From an uncultured Myxococcales bacterium (GTDB lineage Bacteria > Myxococcota_A > UBA9042), in assembly GCA_903840165.1 (NCBI GenBank), contig CAIMEY010000115.1, positions 16,911 to 80,910 of the forward strand: a stretch of 64,000 nt of DNA, read 5' to 3'. The notes below the pieces were generated by a model, which searched no databases, was not told where the DNA came from, and saw only the letters and a list, made by a program, of their open reading frames with translations. A program made the position numbers and the translations under genes. Positions 36,335 through 45,372 of this stretch are shown piece by piece (the stretch's first letter is position 1; each line of letters starts with the position of its first letter).

Positions 36335-36781
36335 ATGGCCCGCCCGCCCCTGCAGCTTCCGCCCGAGCCGTTTGGCCTTTGTGCGCTACCGGAATTGGGG
36401 CGAGCCTTAGCTGCCCAACTACAATCAGGCGACATTATTCTGCTTTATGGCGATCTTGGCGCAGGCAAGACGGCTTTGGTGCGTGCCATCACGGCCGCGC
36501 TTGGTGTCGATCCGGCCGAGGTCGGCAGTCCGACTTTTGCTTTGGTGCATACGTACGACGGCGCAGCATGGCCGGTCGTTCATGCCGACTTGTATCGCCT
36601 TGAAAGTGTAGCGGAATTGCAGGCGGCAGGGCTCGATGAACTGCTGATCGATGCACAGGCCTTGGTCTTTGTCGAATGGCCGACCCTGCTTGAGCCTCTG
36701 CTGCCACCGGCACATTACGCTTTAGAATTAGCCATTTGTGGCGATGAGCGTATCCTGACTCAGCGCCCGGCCTGCGTCTAG
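36335..36781 (+). CDS. tsaE: tRNA threonylcarbamoyladenosine biosynthesis ATPase TsaE
   Basis: 148 residues. The Walker A is GDLGAGKTALVRAI near residue 40, followed by SPTFALVHTYDGAAWPVVHA and the DLYRLESVAELQAAGLDELL motif; VFVEWPTLLEPLLPPAHYAL closes the family core. TsaE hydrolyses ATP in the TsaB-TsaD-TsaE complex that makes t6A37 of ANN-decoding tRNAs. The gene lies six bases after greA. It is convergent with the next gene, with 32 bases between. Confidence 0.93.
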   Translation: MARPPLQLPPEPFGLCALPELGRALAAQLQSGDIILLYGDLGAGKTALVRAITAALGVDPAEVGSPTFALVHTYDGAAWPVVHADLYRLESVAELQAAGLDELLIDAQALVFVEWPTLLEPLLPPAHYALELAICGDERILTQRPACV

Positions 36782-36813
36782 TTTGGGCTGGCTGCGCTCG
36801 TGCCAAACCATCA

Positions 36814-37617
36814 TTATTTCATAGCGTAAGCGATGCGAACGGCCAAGTTCCCATGAGCCGCCCACGCCGTGGCGAATTCCCAGAGGTCAAAATGGCGACC
36901 TTGGCACCCTTGGCCGCAGGCATCGAGCGCCACAGGCTGCCCGGGGTCTAACAAGTAGGCGTACTGGCTATCAATTCCCACCAAGACCATGAACTGGGCG
37001 GGGCCGCGGGCGAAATGCGTCGATGGGTACGGATTGCCGGCCTGTCCCTCGACAAGAACCAGCAAAGGGCGATTGGAATTGAGATCATCGACCACCGCCT
37101 CGCACTGGGGCAGGGCCCGCGGTGAAGCGCCTAGACCGGCGGCCAACGCCACCTGGACGATGTCCAAACTCGTGACGCCACTGGGGTCGCCATTGCCTTG
37201 GTGCGGGTCCCAGCCCCCAGCCGAAGCCTGGTGCAAGAACGCTTGTGCATTGAGGATATCCGCTGGCTTGGGCGATTCACCATTGAGGTGGGCGATCACC
37301 ATGGCTGCGGCGGCAAGGCCTGTGTTGGCCTGATTCGCCCAGTCGCCCGGTGGAACAGCGGCTAAGAAGGCAACATTGTTGATTTGCACGTCCGGGCAGT
37401 TGTGATTCTTGTAGCAATCGCACAGGACCGGAACCGCGTCGCTGCCAGGCGAAGTGCCGACTTGGCCAGCGTCGGATAGGATGACAGATTGAGGAGTTAC
37501 GTCTAAGGGCCCCATAGAATGGCCGTGGCAGCTGACGCCGATCAGCGTCGCAGCGAGTCCGACCATGGGCAACAGCAAGGGCCGCCGTCCGCTGGCATGT
37601 GGCCCGCCGATTTGCAT
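36814..37617 (-). CDS. Degenerate C39-like papain-fold lipoprotein
   Basis: About 267 residues from the ATG at 37617 (GGAG six bases upstream). The N-terminus has a lipobox-like GLAATLIGVSC and then an extracellular linker with cysteines (VLCDCYKNHNCPDVQ). The rest resembles peptidase C39-type domains: WANQANTGLAAAAMVIAHL sits where Q..CGPAAL normally occurs, and RGPAQFMVLVGIDSQYAYLL where GHFVVLVGID occurs. The catalytic Cys position is Thr and the His position is Gln, so peptidase activity is not expected. It may instead bind peptides or a surface partner. The last cysteines (DACGQGCQGRHF) may form a disulfide. Convergent with tsaE. Confidence 0.65.
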   Translation of the reverse strand: MQIGGPHASGRRPLLLPMVGLAATLIGVSCHGHSMGPLDVTPQSVILSDAGQVGTSPGSDAVPVLCDCYKNHNCPDVQINNVAFLAAVPPGDWANQANTGLAAAAMVIAHLNGESPKPADILNAQAFLHQASAGGWDPHQGNGDPSGVTSLDIVQVALAAGLGASPRALPQCEAVVDDLNSNRPLLVLVEGQAGNPYPSTHFARGPAQFMVLVGIDSQYAYLLDPGQPVALDACGQGCQGRHFDLWEFATAWAAHGNLAVRIAYAMK

Positions 37618-37776
37618 GCTGGCTCCGATGCGGTACACCGCTTGGGGGCGCCCAGGCCCGGGTCAAGGCGCCGATAAAACGTAGCATACTTCGCAGCGCT
37701 TGGGGCAATGGCCTCGGTTGCACGGCGTCGCCCAGCGAAGGACCTCTTAGGCTTAATGCCTTGATTCTACAGTGAG

Positions 37777-38790
37777 ATGATGATGCTTCACCTTGAACGC
37801 TCTCCCTGCGTCTCGCGCCCAGCTAACCGTTGCCATCGCGGGGTCTGGCTCATCGCCATCGGCCTGTGTCTGGCGAGCGGGGTCCAAGCGGCTGATGCGC
37901 CAACCCAGCGGTTGATTTGTCCAATTGACGGGGCCGTCACCTTTCCGGTGGGCAATGACGGCCGGCCGGCGCCCCGCACGTACAGCGACTTGGAGACGCC
38001 GACCGAGGCCTACACCAACCTGGTCGTTGCTTGTCCCAAGTGCGGATATGCCAACTGGACCGGGCAGTTCCAATCGCAGGTCGATGGCGCGACCACGTCC
38101 TTTGTCCGCGCCAAGCTCACGCCGACCGCCAACCGCGCCTGGAACGACCCAGTCTTTGCCTACCGGCACATGCTGCAACTGCTTGAATTTCATCAAGCCT
38201 CTCTGCGGGAGCGCATTGGTGCCCTGCTGTTCTACACCTACGTCCTCAAGCGCAAGAGGCCCATGGGTGGGCAAGATCCTGATATGGAACGAGAAATTCA
38301 GGAAACGCGCAAGGACGTGATTGCGCTATTGGTTCAAGCGATGCGCATCGATCCGCCCCTCAAGGACCGAGGCGTGCTGGAGTGGCGCTATTTAATTGGA
38401 GAATTGACGCGTCTGGTCGGTCAGCCTGCGCAGGCCGAACCGATGTTGCGCAGTGTCTGTGAAAACCGGGACGATGCCGGCTACCTCGTCGGGCGCCTGG
38501 CGTGCGAGATGGCGACGCGAGCACAACGTAAAGAGACTTTTGAGGATTATCGGGACGGTGTCTTTGACATTCAAACTTTGCCGCCCAAAAAGGTCTTTGC
38601 GCCGCCAGCGCCCGCACAGGCACCGGCCGATCCAAACACCCCGCCTTCCAAAGACAATTCTGCCAAACCCCCGGCCGCCGGTGCCCCGCCTGCGCCGCCC
38701 GCTAAGCCCTTGCCGCCCATGGCGCGTCCAGAGTCGCCGCGTCCGTCTGAAGGGGGGCCCCCGCCGCCGCCGCCGCCCGCTGGGCCTTAG
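37777..38790 (+). CDS. Secreted DUF2225-like protein with proline-rich tail
   Basis: 337 residues; three ATGs lie in a row at the start. A signal peptide ends ASGVQAAD. The next part matches DUF2225-type zinc-ribbon proteins: RLICPIDGAVTFPVGNDGRP, the YSDLETPTEAYTNLV stretch and VVACPKCGYANWTGQF with a CxxC. Helical TPR-like sequence follows (LIGELTRLVGQPAQAEPMLR). The last 90 residues are Pro/Ala-rich and end in a run of nine prolines then AGP, a cell-wall or low-complexity tail. Function is unknown; the lone N-terminal Cys and the CxxC pair may bind a metal. Confidence 0.72.
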   Translation: MMMLHLERSPCVSRPANRCHRGVWLIAIGLCLASGVQAADAPTQRLICPIDGAVTFPVGNDGRPAPRTYSDLETPTEAYTNLVVACPKCGYANWTGQFQSQVDGATTSFVRAKLTPTANRAWNDPVFAYRHMLQLLEFHQASLRERIGALLFYTYVLKRKRPMGGQDPDMEREIQETRKDVIALLVQAMRIDPPLKDRGVLEWRYLIGELTRLVGQPAQAEPMLRSVCENRDDAGYLVGRLACEMATRAQRKETFEDYRDGVFDIQTLPPKKVFAPPAPAQAPADPNTPPSKDNSAKPPAAGAPPAPPAKPLPPMARPESPRPSEGGPPPPPPPAGP

Positions 38791-38848
38791 CTATCCTTGC
38801 CCTTCGCAGCCGTGGTTGTTGGCTAACTGCCTGCATCGCTGTTCTATT

Positions 38849-40096
38849 TTAGCCCCAAGGCCCGGGTGCTTGGGCCTTTCGCCTGCGCGCGAGCAGCCAA
38901 GAACTCATCAGCGGCAGCACGGTCAGAAGGAGCGCCTTTGGCTCGCTGGTCGCTAACCGTCTATTTACATTACAGGAACTGGCCGGTGCCTCACTCTTGA
39001 TCGGATTGGCACCGGCAGGATTGAGGCCGCCATCAAAGGCGAAATTCTGCCAGGATGCTGTGCAGTTGAAGGCGCGATCGCCGCTCAAGCCGTCGGTCAG
39101 GGGTGGATCGAGCATGGCCAAGGTGAACCACGATTTCTGGGCCTGTCCTTGGGCGCCAAGGCCCGTGATCTCGGTCAAGGCGCAGAAATACGGGCCGGCG
39201 TCGCTGCGCCCAAGACAGCTGTACCACCTTGTATCGTCTACAGTTTGTAGCACGCCGTCCTGCACGCGGCGCAGGATGCCGTTCTCCGCCACCAGCAGTT
39301 GGTCGCCCAGTTGCAGGGGGCCATCCAAGGGCCGGTACGTCTTGGCCAGCAAATGCCACGCAAGAATTCCACTGTCCTGGCCCGGCGTTGGCTCGGCAGC
39401 GAGGTTTAGAGTCCCCAAAAGCGCGAATTCGCCAGAATAAACAAGCCCATAGAGCGAGCCAGCCTCCCGCCGCAGTCGGACTGTGGCGCCTGGTTGCTGC
39501 AGCGGCACCGTGCTCGTCGCGGCCAACCCTTGGGTCAGGCTGAGGTGAGACCACAGCAAATTCCCTTGCAGATCAACGCTCGCTAGATCAACACTGCTGG
39601 CATCGGCAGCGAGCCCCGTCCAATCACCGACGCCTTGCCATAGCGCCACGCCTGCAGAGGTTGTCGCGTCCGTCAGGTGCGCGTTTACCCCGTCATTCCA
39701 TAAAGCTACAACACGAGTGCCCGCCACGGCGAGCTCCTGCACCTGCAGGGCAGAGAGGTCCGGTTGCTCCGGGCCAAGGATGTGGCCTTGGGCGCCCAGT
39801 CGATACAAACCGAGTGTACCGACGATGAAAATTCGATTTTCGTCCAGCGCCACGACCTGGGGCGACAGGGGCCCGTCCCACAGCGCTTGGCAAACGTAGC
39901 GCCAACTACCTTGGCGTCGCAGGGCGAGCCCATCGGAAAGCTGTATGAGAACCGGGCCTTGTTTGTCAGTCGCCAGGACCTTGACGGCGGCCGGTTGAGG
40001 CCCATGGGCCCACGTCGTCGCCGGCAGCGAGGTCAGCAGCCCCAGGGCCAGCAGGGCCCCCAGAATCCGACTCAGATGCACGCGCCGTCCCACCAT
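38849..40096 (-). CDS. Surface protein with beta-propeller-like repeats and C-terminal membrane anchor
   Basis: About 415 residues from the ATG at 40096; a longer frame upstream collides with galU and is rejected. A signal peptide ends PATTWAHG. The body has strand-rich repeats with buried hydrophobics (RIFIVGTLGLYRLGAQGHIL, QLLVAENGILRRVQDGVLQ), suggesting a propeller. The C-terminus is Cys (ASSCNVN), a hydrophobic helix (LLLTVLPLMSSWLL) and ARRRKAQ. This layout resembles MYXO-CTERM-type sorting signals. Divergent from galU. The function is probably extracellular but unknown. Confidence 0.7.
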   Translation of the reverse strand: MVGRRVHLSRILGALLALGLLTSLPATTWAHGPQPAAVKVLATDKQGPVLIQLSDGLALRRQGSWRYVCQALWDGPLSPQVVALDENRIFIVGTLGLYRLGAQGHILGPEQPDLSALQVQELAVAGTRVVALWNDGVNAHLTDATTSAGVALWQGVGDWTGLAADASSVDLASVDLQGNLLWSHLSLTQGLAATSTVPLQQPGATVRLRREAGSLYGLVYSGEFALLGTLNLAAEPTPGQDSGILAWHLLAKTYRPLDGPLQLGDQLLVAENGILRRVQDGVLQTVDDTRWYSCLGRSDAGPYFCALTEITGLGAQGQAQKSWFTLAMLDPPLTDGLSGDRAFNCTASWQNFAFDGGLNPAGANPIKSEAPASSCNVNRRLATSEPKALLLTVLPLMSSWLLARRRKAQAPGPWG

Positions 40097-40234
40097 GCCG
40101 GCGATCGTAAGGCAGGGCCGTCGCGGTTGCCAGTCGGGCTCGCCCTGCGTCACACTGATGCGGGGTCTTGCCGCAAGTTCATGGTGTATTCGCACAAGGG
40201 GACCGCAGGCGGCTGTAAGCCCAAGGAGAGCAAG

Positions 40235-41101
40235 ATGCGCATTCGCAAAGCGGTAGTTCCTGCGGCCGGCATGGGTACGCGTTTTCTGCCAGCGACCAAG
40301 TCGATTCCCAAGGAAATGCTGCCGATCGTCAATAAGCCCTCGATTCAACTGATCGTCGAGGAAGCGGCGGCCTCCGGGATCGAACAGTTGATCTTGGTCA
40401 CGGGCAAGGGCAAGACCGAGATCGTCGACCATTTTGACGCCCATCCTCGGCTAGAAGAGTCCTTGGAACGGGCTGGAAAGTATGCGCTTTTGGAGGAAAT
40501 CGTTCGGCCGACCAAGCTTGTCAAGATGTCCGCAGTCCGCCAACAGCGGCCCCTGGGCCTGGGCCACGCCATCCTGTGTGCCCGCGATCTGGTGGGCGAT
40601 GAGCCCTTTGCCGTATTCCTGCCCGACGATTTGGTCGATGCGCCCCGGCCCTGTGCGCGGCAACTGATGGATCTCTATGAAAAAACGGGCCAAAGCGTCG
40701 TGGCGTTGATGAACGTTCCCCGCGAAGAAACGTCCCAGTACGGCATCGCTTCGGGCACGGTCAATCCGGATGAGGCGCGGCACATGCTAATCAGCACGCT
40801 CGTGGAGAAGCCGTCCTCGGCCGAGGCCCCGTCGACGCTGGCGGTGGTGGGGCGTTACGTGCTTTCTCCTCGTGTTTTTCACTATTTGGAACACACGACG
40901 CCGGGCAAGGGCGGCGAGATTCAGCTCACCGATGCCCTGGCTGCGCTGGCTTTGCGCGAAGGCCTGGGTGGCTGGCTCTTTGACGGGGAACGCTATGATG
41001 CAGGCGATGTTGCGGGGTACCTGCAGGCCAATCTGAACTGGGCCCGCAAGGTGCCGCGGTTGTGGCAGGCAGTGCAGCAGTACGTGCAGCGGCATTCCTG
41101 A
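40235..41101 (+). CDS. galU: UTP-glucose-1-phosphate uridylyltransferase
   Basis: 288 residues from the ATG at 40235, with CAAGGAGAG eight bases before. Signature motifs: KAVVPAAGMGTRFLPATKSI (nucleotide-binding loop), PKEMLPIVNKPSIQLIVEEA, QQRPLGLGHAILCARDLV and FLPDDLVDAP, and the sugar-binding VEKPSSAEAPSTLAVVGRYV. It makes UDP-glucose for capsule, LPS and trehalose synthesis. The gene is divergent from the anchored surface protein gene and followed by two outer-membrane barrel genes. Length and motifs fit GalU; a longer open frame upstream is not used. Confidence 0.95.
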   Translation: MRIRKAVVPAAGMGTRFLPATKSIPKEMLPIVNKPSIQLIVEEAAASGIEQLILVTGKGKTEIVDHFDAHPRLEESLERAGKYALLEEIVRPTKLVKMSAVRQQRPLGLGHAILCARDLVGDEPFAVFLPDDLVDAPRPCARQLMDLYEKTGQSVVALMNVPREETSQYGIASGTVNPDEARHMLISTLVEKPSSAEAPSTLAVVGRYVLSPRVFHYLEHTTPGKGGEIQLTDALAALALREGLGGWLFDGERYDAGDVAGYLQANLNWARKVPRLWQAVQQYVQRHS

Positions 41102-41261
41102 AGCTTTTTGCCGCCGCCTGAGGCTGCCCGTGTCGGTTCGACGCAAGCGATTGGGCAGTATGCTTGCGCAGATTCCGCATGTCCTCTAGCATTGGCCCCA
41201 GTTTGGCACGCGCAGCGGAACGCCCCATGGCGTCTCGCCCACAAGGATGCGGACCCACGTG

Positions 41262-42104
41262 ATGAAACTGGCCTTCACGCCACGCCAATTGCTGCCTATT
41301 GTCTTGGCTTGCGCCGTCACGTCGCTGGCTTGGCCGTACAGCCTGCAAGCCGCTCCGCCGGCCAGCGAAGGCGATTCGCCCTCTGCGCCAGCGGTTGAAA
41401 CGCCCGCTCCGGCCCCTACTACTCCCGCTCCGGAAGCTGAACTGCCTAAGACTAAAGCGCTTTCTCAGGAAGTCGCCGAGCAGGGCGAAGCCGAACTGCA
41501 GAAGTCCGTTCGCGTCTTCCAGCAGCGCTACCTGCTCAAGACCCATCGCGCCGAACTCTTGTTTGGCGGCACAAGCACCTTCAACGACCCGTATGTGCAC
41601 CATTATGGCGCGGATGCGACGCTGCTTTTCCACCTCAATGAGCAGTGGTCCATCGGCGCCGGCGGTGCCAAATGGTGGGGCAGTTCAACGACAGCCTTCT
41701 CCAATATCCAGAACAATTATGGGCTTTTTCCTGAGAAATCCGTTTTGCAAGCCGGTGGCTGGCTTGAGACGCAGTGGTCCCCCGTGATCGGCAAGTTCAC
41801 CAGCTTTGGTGTTGCTGTGTTGCAGGCCGATGCCTACCTGCTTGCCGGAGTTGGCGTCGTACGCACCACGCGCGGCACAGCCCTCAAGCCCGCAGGAGAC
41901 CTCGGCGGCGGCGTGCGCATCCACGCGTTGCGCTGGCTGACTTTGGCCCTTGAAGTCCGCAACCTGTTGTTTATGGAAACGTTTGAAACTTGTGAAACCG
42001 GCTCGACTGGTCCCTGCGGCAACCTGCTGATGAAGCATTGGTTTGGTGGCCTCAAACTGGGCCTGTGGATTCCACCGGGCGTCCAGTACAAGTATCAGCG
42101 GTAA
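41262..42104 (+). CDS. Outer-membrane beta-barrel domain protein (first of two paralogues)
   Basis: About 280 residues. The ATG at 41262 gives a clean signal peptide (VLACAVTSLAWPYSLQA); an ATG at 41247 is also open. A Pro/Glu-rich linker of 50 residues and a short amphipathic coil (QEVAEQGEAELQKSVRVFQQ) precede about eight beta strands, such as HRAELLFGGTSTFNDPYVHH and WSIGAGGAKWWG. The neighbouring gene encodes a related barrel with the same DPYVH strand motif, so the two are paralogues. I believe they belong to the myxobacterial outer-membrane barrel group, often found with gliding or adhesion loci. Direct function unknown. Confidence 0.75.
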   Translation: MKLAFTPRQLLPIVLACAVTSLAWPYSLQAAPPASEGDSPSAPAVETPAPAPTTPAPEAELPKTKALSQEVAEQGEAELQKSVRVFQQRYLLKTHRAELLFGGTSTFNDPYVHHYGADATLLFHLNEQWSIGAGGAKWWGSSTTAFSNIQNNYGLFPEKSVLQAGGWLETQWSPVIGKFTSFGVAVLQADAYLLAGVGVVRTTRGTALKPAGDLGGGVRIHALRWLTLALEVRNLLFMETFETCETGSTGPCGNLLMKHWFGGLKLGLWIPPGVQYKYQR

Positions 42105-42161
42105 GTACCCGTACGTTTGACGTTTTCTTGGAGCAACGCACCAGGAGAGGCCCAAAGCACG

Positions 42162-42929
42162 ATGCAGCACCGGAACGCGCAGTTTGCCCCGCCCTCGATT
42201 CGCCCAACCCGGCGTCTGGCTTGGCTTTTTGCGCTTGGTGTCTGGGCGATCAGCGGTCTCGGGCTCAGCAGCATGGTGGCAAGCAGCACCGCTTGGGCGG
42301 ACGATGTGCTTTCCAACAGCCCGGTAGTACGGCGCAATTGGCAGCTACGCGGTGGTCGGCATGAGCTCACGGCCGTGGTCGGCGCGACCCTTGGCGATCC
42401 GTACGTGCACGATGTACTTCCTGGAATTCGTTACGACTTGCACCTGCGCGACTGGCTGGCCATCGGCATCGATGCCATGGCCGGTGTGCCGGTGGAAACC
42501 TCTGAGACCAAGACCGTTCAGGCCAAGGTCGAGAAGATCAATCCCAACTTTACCATGGAAACCACGCACTTGCGCTTGCTGACTGGTGCGCACGTGCAGG
42601 TGGCCCCGGTGGTGGGCAAGTTCATCGCCTTTGGCTCGCTGCCCGTGAACTTCGATTTCCACATCAATTTGTCGGTCGGCTTGGCCAGCGTCACGGGAAC
42701 GGCCAATATTCCCGCGAACATGTCAGTCGCGCCCGGGATCGGCGGCGGCGGTCGCGTCTTTCTCTCCCGCGTGGTCGCGATCACCGCTGATCTCAACGAC
42801 GTTTACGTCAATCGGGTGCTGGCCGTCGACCGCAACAGCAAGGCGCCTCTGCCCAGTTTCCAGAGCAGCCTTGTCTTTACAGCAGGTTTGAGCTTCTTTA
42901 TTCCGCCGGACCTGGAACGCGACGATTAG
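42162..42929 (+). CDS. Outer-membrane beta-barrel domain protein (second paralogue)
   Basis: About 255 residues from the ATG at 42162 with GGAGAGG 12 bases upstream; an earlier ATG at 42117 is also open. A signal peptide ends SSTAWADD. The barrel starts WQLRGGRHELTAVVGATLGD and continues PYVHDVLPGIRYDLHLRDWL, matching the upstream paralogue strand by strand, and ends FQSSLVFTAGLSFFIPP with an aromatic strand. It lacks the Pro-rich linker of its neighbour. The two genes are 57 bases apart and probably cotranscribed, possibly forming a two-barrel complex. Confidence 0.75.
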   Translation: MQHRNAQFAPPSIRPTRRLAWLFALGVWAISGLGLSSMVASSTAWADDVLSNSPVVRRNWQLRGGRHELTAVVGATLGDPYVHDVLPGIRYDLHLRDWLAIGIDAMAGVPVETSETKTVQAKVEKINPNFTMETTHLRLLTGAHVQVAPVVGKFIAFGSLPVNFDFHINLSVGLASVTGTANIPANMSVAPGIGGGGRVFLSRVVAITADLNDVYVNRVLAVDRNSKAPLPSFQSSLVFTAGLSFFIPPDLERDD

Positions 42930-42989
42930 GCTCGCCATGGCAGCACGCGCGACAGTCCCGCTTCCTCGGGCGAGTCGCTGGTCGGCTGT

Positions 42990-43649
42990 CTAGCCAAACA
43001 ACCGCAAAAACTGTGCGTATTTCGATTCTTCGGCGGCCTCAGCCTGCACGTCTAGCCCGTCCAGCCACGCGTCGATTTCCGTCCGTAGCTGCGCCGCCAG
43101 CGGGTGCTCCAGCTCGATTTCAAAGCGTTCGCTGAGCGTGCCAAAGCGGGTGTGATCGAGTTCCAGGCGCACTACTTCGTCTGGAGCCCTAGGACTTAAC
43201 ACGTTGCGCGCAATGGAAAAACAGCGGCGCGTGGTCTGCATAGCGCCCAGGACATGCAAGGCCGCGTCGACCGGCAAAGGCGGCTGCAGCACTGCTTCGG
43301 AACCGCAAAGCCACGGTAGCACGGCCAGGGTGGCGGGTGTGCTGTGACTTGGTGGCGTCTTGCACCAAGCCTGGGCAATCTCCGGTGGTAAATTCTGTTC
43401 CAGTTCAAGGGCTTGTTGAATCCCGTCTTGCAGGGTCGCCTTGGCCTTGACGGTGACCTTGGCCTGCTGCCCCTGCACGCGGACGCGAAGCATGGCCCGA
43501 GACGCCCGCAAATTCAGGCGGTTGGTGTCCAGGTAGTAGTTGGTTTGATCTTGGACTTCGGCGGTGGCCAAGTGGCTCAGCGCTGTCAAAACAGTGACAT
43601 AGTCGGCATGGTCTGCAAGCAGCAGCTTGAGTTCGATTTCTTGAGCCAC
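42990..43649 (-). CDS. CYTH domain protein (triphosphate tunnel metalloenzyme)
   Basis: About 219 residues if translation starts at the GTG at 43649, 19 bases after the exonuclease stop, which puts the family ExExK motif at the N-terminus (AQEIELKLLLADHADY). Longer in-frame starts (ATG 43727 and earlier) would overlap the exonuclease gene. Conserved basic and acidic residues line the tunnel strands: NYYLDTNRLNLRASRAMLRV, AKVTVKAKATLQDG, RRCFSIARNVL and EVVRLELDHTRFG. CYTH enzymes hydrolyse inorganic triphosphate, thiamine triphosphate or nucleotides. It is the last gene of a five-gene minus-strand operon. Confidence 0.8.
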   Translation of the reverse strand: MAQEIELKLLLADHADYVTVLTALSHLATAEVQDQTNYYLDTNRLNLRASRAMLRVRVQGQQAKVTVKAKATLQDGIQQALELEQNLPPEIAQAWCKTPPSHSTPATLAVLPWLCGSEAVLQPPLPVDAALHVLGAMQTTRRCFSIARNVLSPRAPDEVVRLELDHTRFGTLSERFEIELEHPLAAQLRTEIDAWLDGLDVQAEAAEESKYAQFLRLFG

Positions 43650-43668
43650 GGTGCCTACTTTGACGCGC

Positions 43669-44478
43669 TCACAACCTTCCAGCTGCGCGTAAGTACAGGT
43701 AACGAACCGGATCCAGTTCGTCGCCATGCGGATAGCCCGGCCCGAGGGCGTTGCGGGCAAAGGCTGGGGCGGCCGATTTGCCGGCGTCGTCCAGGCCCCC
43801 AAGCTGCCCGTCGGCACCTCGCTGCCCAGGACGGCCACCTTTGCTGCCCGGGCGGTTCTTCCAGGAGGCGCGTTCAGCTTCCTGTTCTGCCTGCCATTTC
43901 TCCTGAAGATCAAGGGTTTCTTCGAGGGTTGTCGGCAACATCCGCGACAACGCCATCAGGACATTGCCGGCGCAGGTGGCATCAGCCGAGGCGCGGTGGG
44001 CTTCGTCCAGGGGAATTCCCAGTCGTTTCGCGACTGTACCCAGCTTCATGTTGCCTTGGCCGCGCTGCATCTGCTTGGCAAAAACCAAGGGATCCAGCCA
44101 GATCGCGCCCTGGGGTAGGCCACTGCCAACGCGCGCGAACTCATGCACAAGAAAACTGCGATCAAACGGGACGTTATAGGCGCAGAGCAACTTACCAGAG
44201 AGCACTTCGTGCAGCTTGGCCGCCACATCGGCAAAGACAGGCTGGCCGCGCACGTCTGCGTCGGTAATGCCTGTAATTCGCGTGACATCTGGGTGAAGCG
44301 GCGTGCCGGGGTCAAGTAGCGTCGCCCATGTTCCCGTCGGAACGCCTTGGTCAAAAGTGATCACCGCGATTTCGATGACGCGGTCCCCTTGCTCCGGCGC
44401 CAAACCCGTTGTTTCTGTATCGAGAACGGCGATGGGCTGCAGGGCCCAGGGCGGCAGAAGCGCGGCAGCGTCACTCAT
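43669..44478 (-). CDS. DnaQ-like 3'-5' exonuclease
   Basis: 269 residues. The DEDDh motifs are clear: AVLDTETTGLAPEQGDRVIE (ExoI), CAYNVPFDRSFLVHEF (ExoII) and LDEAHRASADATCAGNVL (ExoIII with His). The family includes DNA polymerase III epsilon-type proofreaders and RNase T. The C-terminal 80 residues are charged and Gly/Pro-rich, probably disordered. It starts 15 bases after the psd stop and ends 19 bases before the CYTH start. A general nuclease role in replication, repair or RNA decay is likely. Confidence 0.85.
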   Translation of the reverse strand: MSDAAALLPPWALQPIAVLDTETTGLAPEQGDRVIEIAVITFDQGVPTGTWATLLDPGTPLHPDVTRITGITDADVRGQPVFADVAAKLHEVLSGKLLCAYNVPFDRSFLVHEFARVGSGLPQGAIWLDPLVFAKQMQRGQGNMKLGTVAKRLGIPLDEAHRASADATCAGNVLMALSRMLPTTLEETLDLQEKWQAEQEAERASWKNRPGSKGGRPGQRGADGQLGGLDDAGKSAAPAFARNALGPGYPHGDELDPVRYLYLRAAGRL

Positions 44479-44493
44479 CTTGGCTCCCGACGT

Positions 44494-45354
44494 CTAGGCT
44501 GGACCGGACGTTGAGGTCTTGCGCAGAAACGACGCACCCATTCGCACGGCAAAGGGCTGGGCCTGGGCGGGCGTGAAGTTGGGATTGGCCAGGATCAGCA
44601 CGATCGTGGAACCCATTTCAAAGACGCCCAATTCGTCGCCGCGTTCCTGGGCCAGCGGTGGATCGAGGCTGCGCAGGCCGCTTGAAGGCCTGCCCTCATT
44701 GGCGCACAAATCCGTAAAGCAAACGCGCATGTGGCCGACGCAGGTGGCCCCAACCATCACCAGCGCCGCGGGACCAAACTCAGTTTCGCAATGGGCAACG
44801 ATGCGCTCGTTGCGCGCCAACAGCCCGTGAACATTGTCAATTCCCAGGCGATTGACCGGGAACAGAGGTCCCGGCAGGTAGCGCCAGCGCACGACCTCGC
44901 CGCGCCAGGGGCTATGCACCCGGTGGTAGTTGTGCGGTGCCAAATAGCCAACAGCGTAGAAACCGCCGCGGTAGGGATCGGCATCGGCACTGCCACCGAG
45001 TAATGCATCCAGTGAATATTCAATGCCTTTTGCCTGAATCAGCGTGCCCTTGCCCAAGGAGCCGCATTGGGAAAGCACACCGTCGACCGGCGAGGGCACG
45101 ATCGCCGCGTCCTGCTGCACCGGCCGCTGACCGGCCCGCAAGCGACGGGTGAAGAAGGCTTGAAACGTGTCGAAATCATCAATGGACTGCTCAGCTTCGC
45201 CCAGATCGATGCCATAACCGCGACAGAAGGCGCGGATCGCCGTTTTGAGGACTGGCTTGGGCGCCCGCAGCCGCACCAAATGACCCATCGCTTGGGACAC
45301 TTGGGGCTGGGAGAGCAGGTTCAGCCACGCCGGAGGCTGTTTTTGCAGCGCCAT
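44494..45354 (-). CDS. psd: Phosphatidylserine decarboxylase
   Basis: 286 residues; AGGAG lies before the ATG. Family signs include FQAFFTRRLRAGQRPV, IVPSPVDGVLSQCGSLGKG, YHRVHSPWRGEVVRWRYLPG with catalytic His residues, and near the C-terminus VFEMGSTIVLILANP. The GST is the processing site where the proenzyme cleaves itself to make the pyruvoyl alpha subunit; here it is MGST rather than the common LGST. The enzyme makes phosphatidylethanolamine at the inner membrane. It sits between the PfkB kinase and the exonuclease genes with short gaps. Confidence 0.93.
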   Translation of the reverse strand: MALQKQPPAWLNLLSQPQVSQAMGHLVRLRAPKPVLKTAIRAFCRGYGIDLGEAEQSIDDFDTFQAFFTRRLRAGQRPVQQDAAIVPSPVDGVLSQCGSLGKGTLIQAKGIEYSLDALLGGSADADPYRGGFYAVGYLAPHNYHRVHSPWRGEVVRWRYLPGPLFPVNRLGIDNVHGLLARNERIVAHCETEFGPAALVMVGATCVGHMRVCFTDLCANEGRPSSGLRSLDPPLAQERGDELGVFEMGSTIVLILANPNFTPAQAQPFAVRMGASFLRKTSTSGPA

Positions 45355-45372
45355 GGATGCTCCTGATTTTCT

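Noticed and set aside
36780..36825. GTTTGG/CCAAAC hairpin between tsaE and the C39-like gene as a terminator
   Set aside because: The stem is only six base pairs with a long loop and there is no T-run on either strand.
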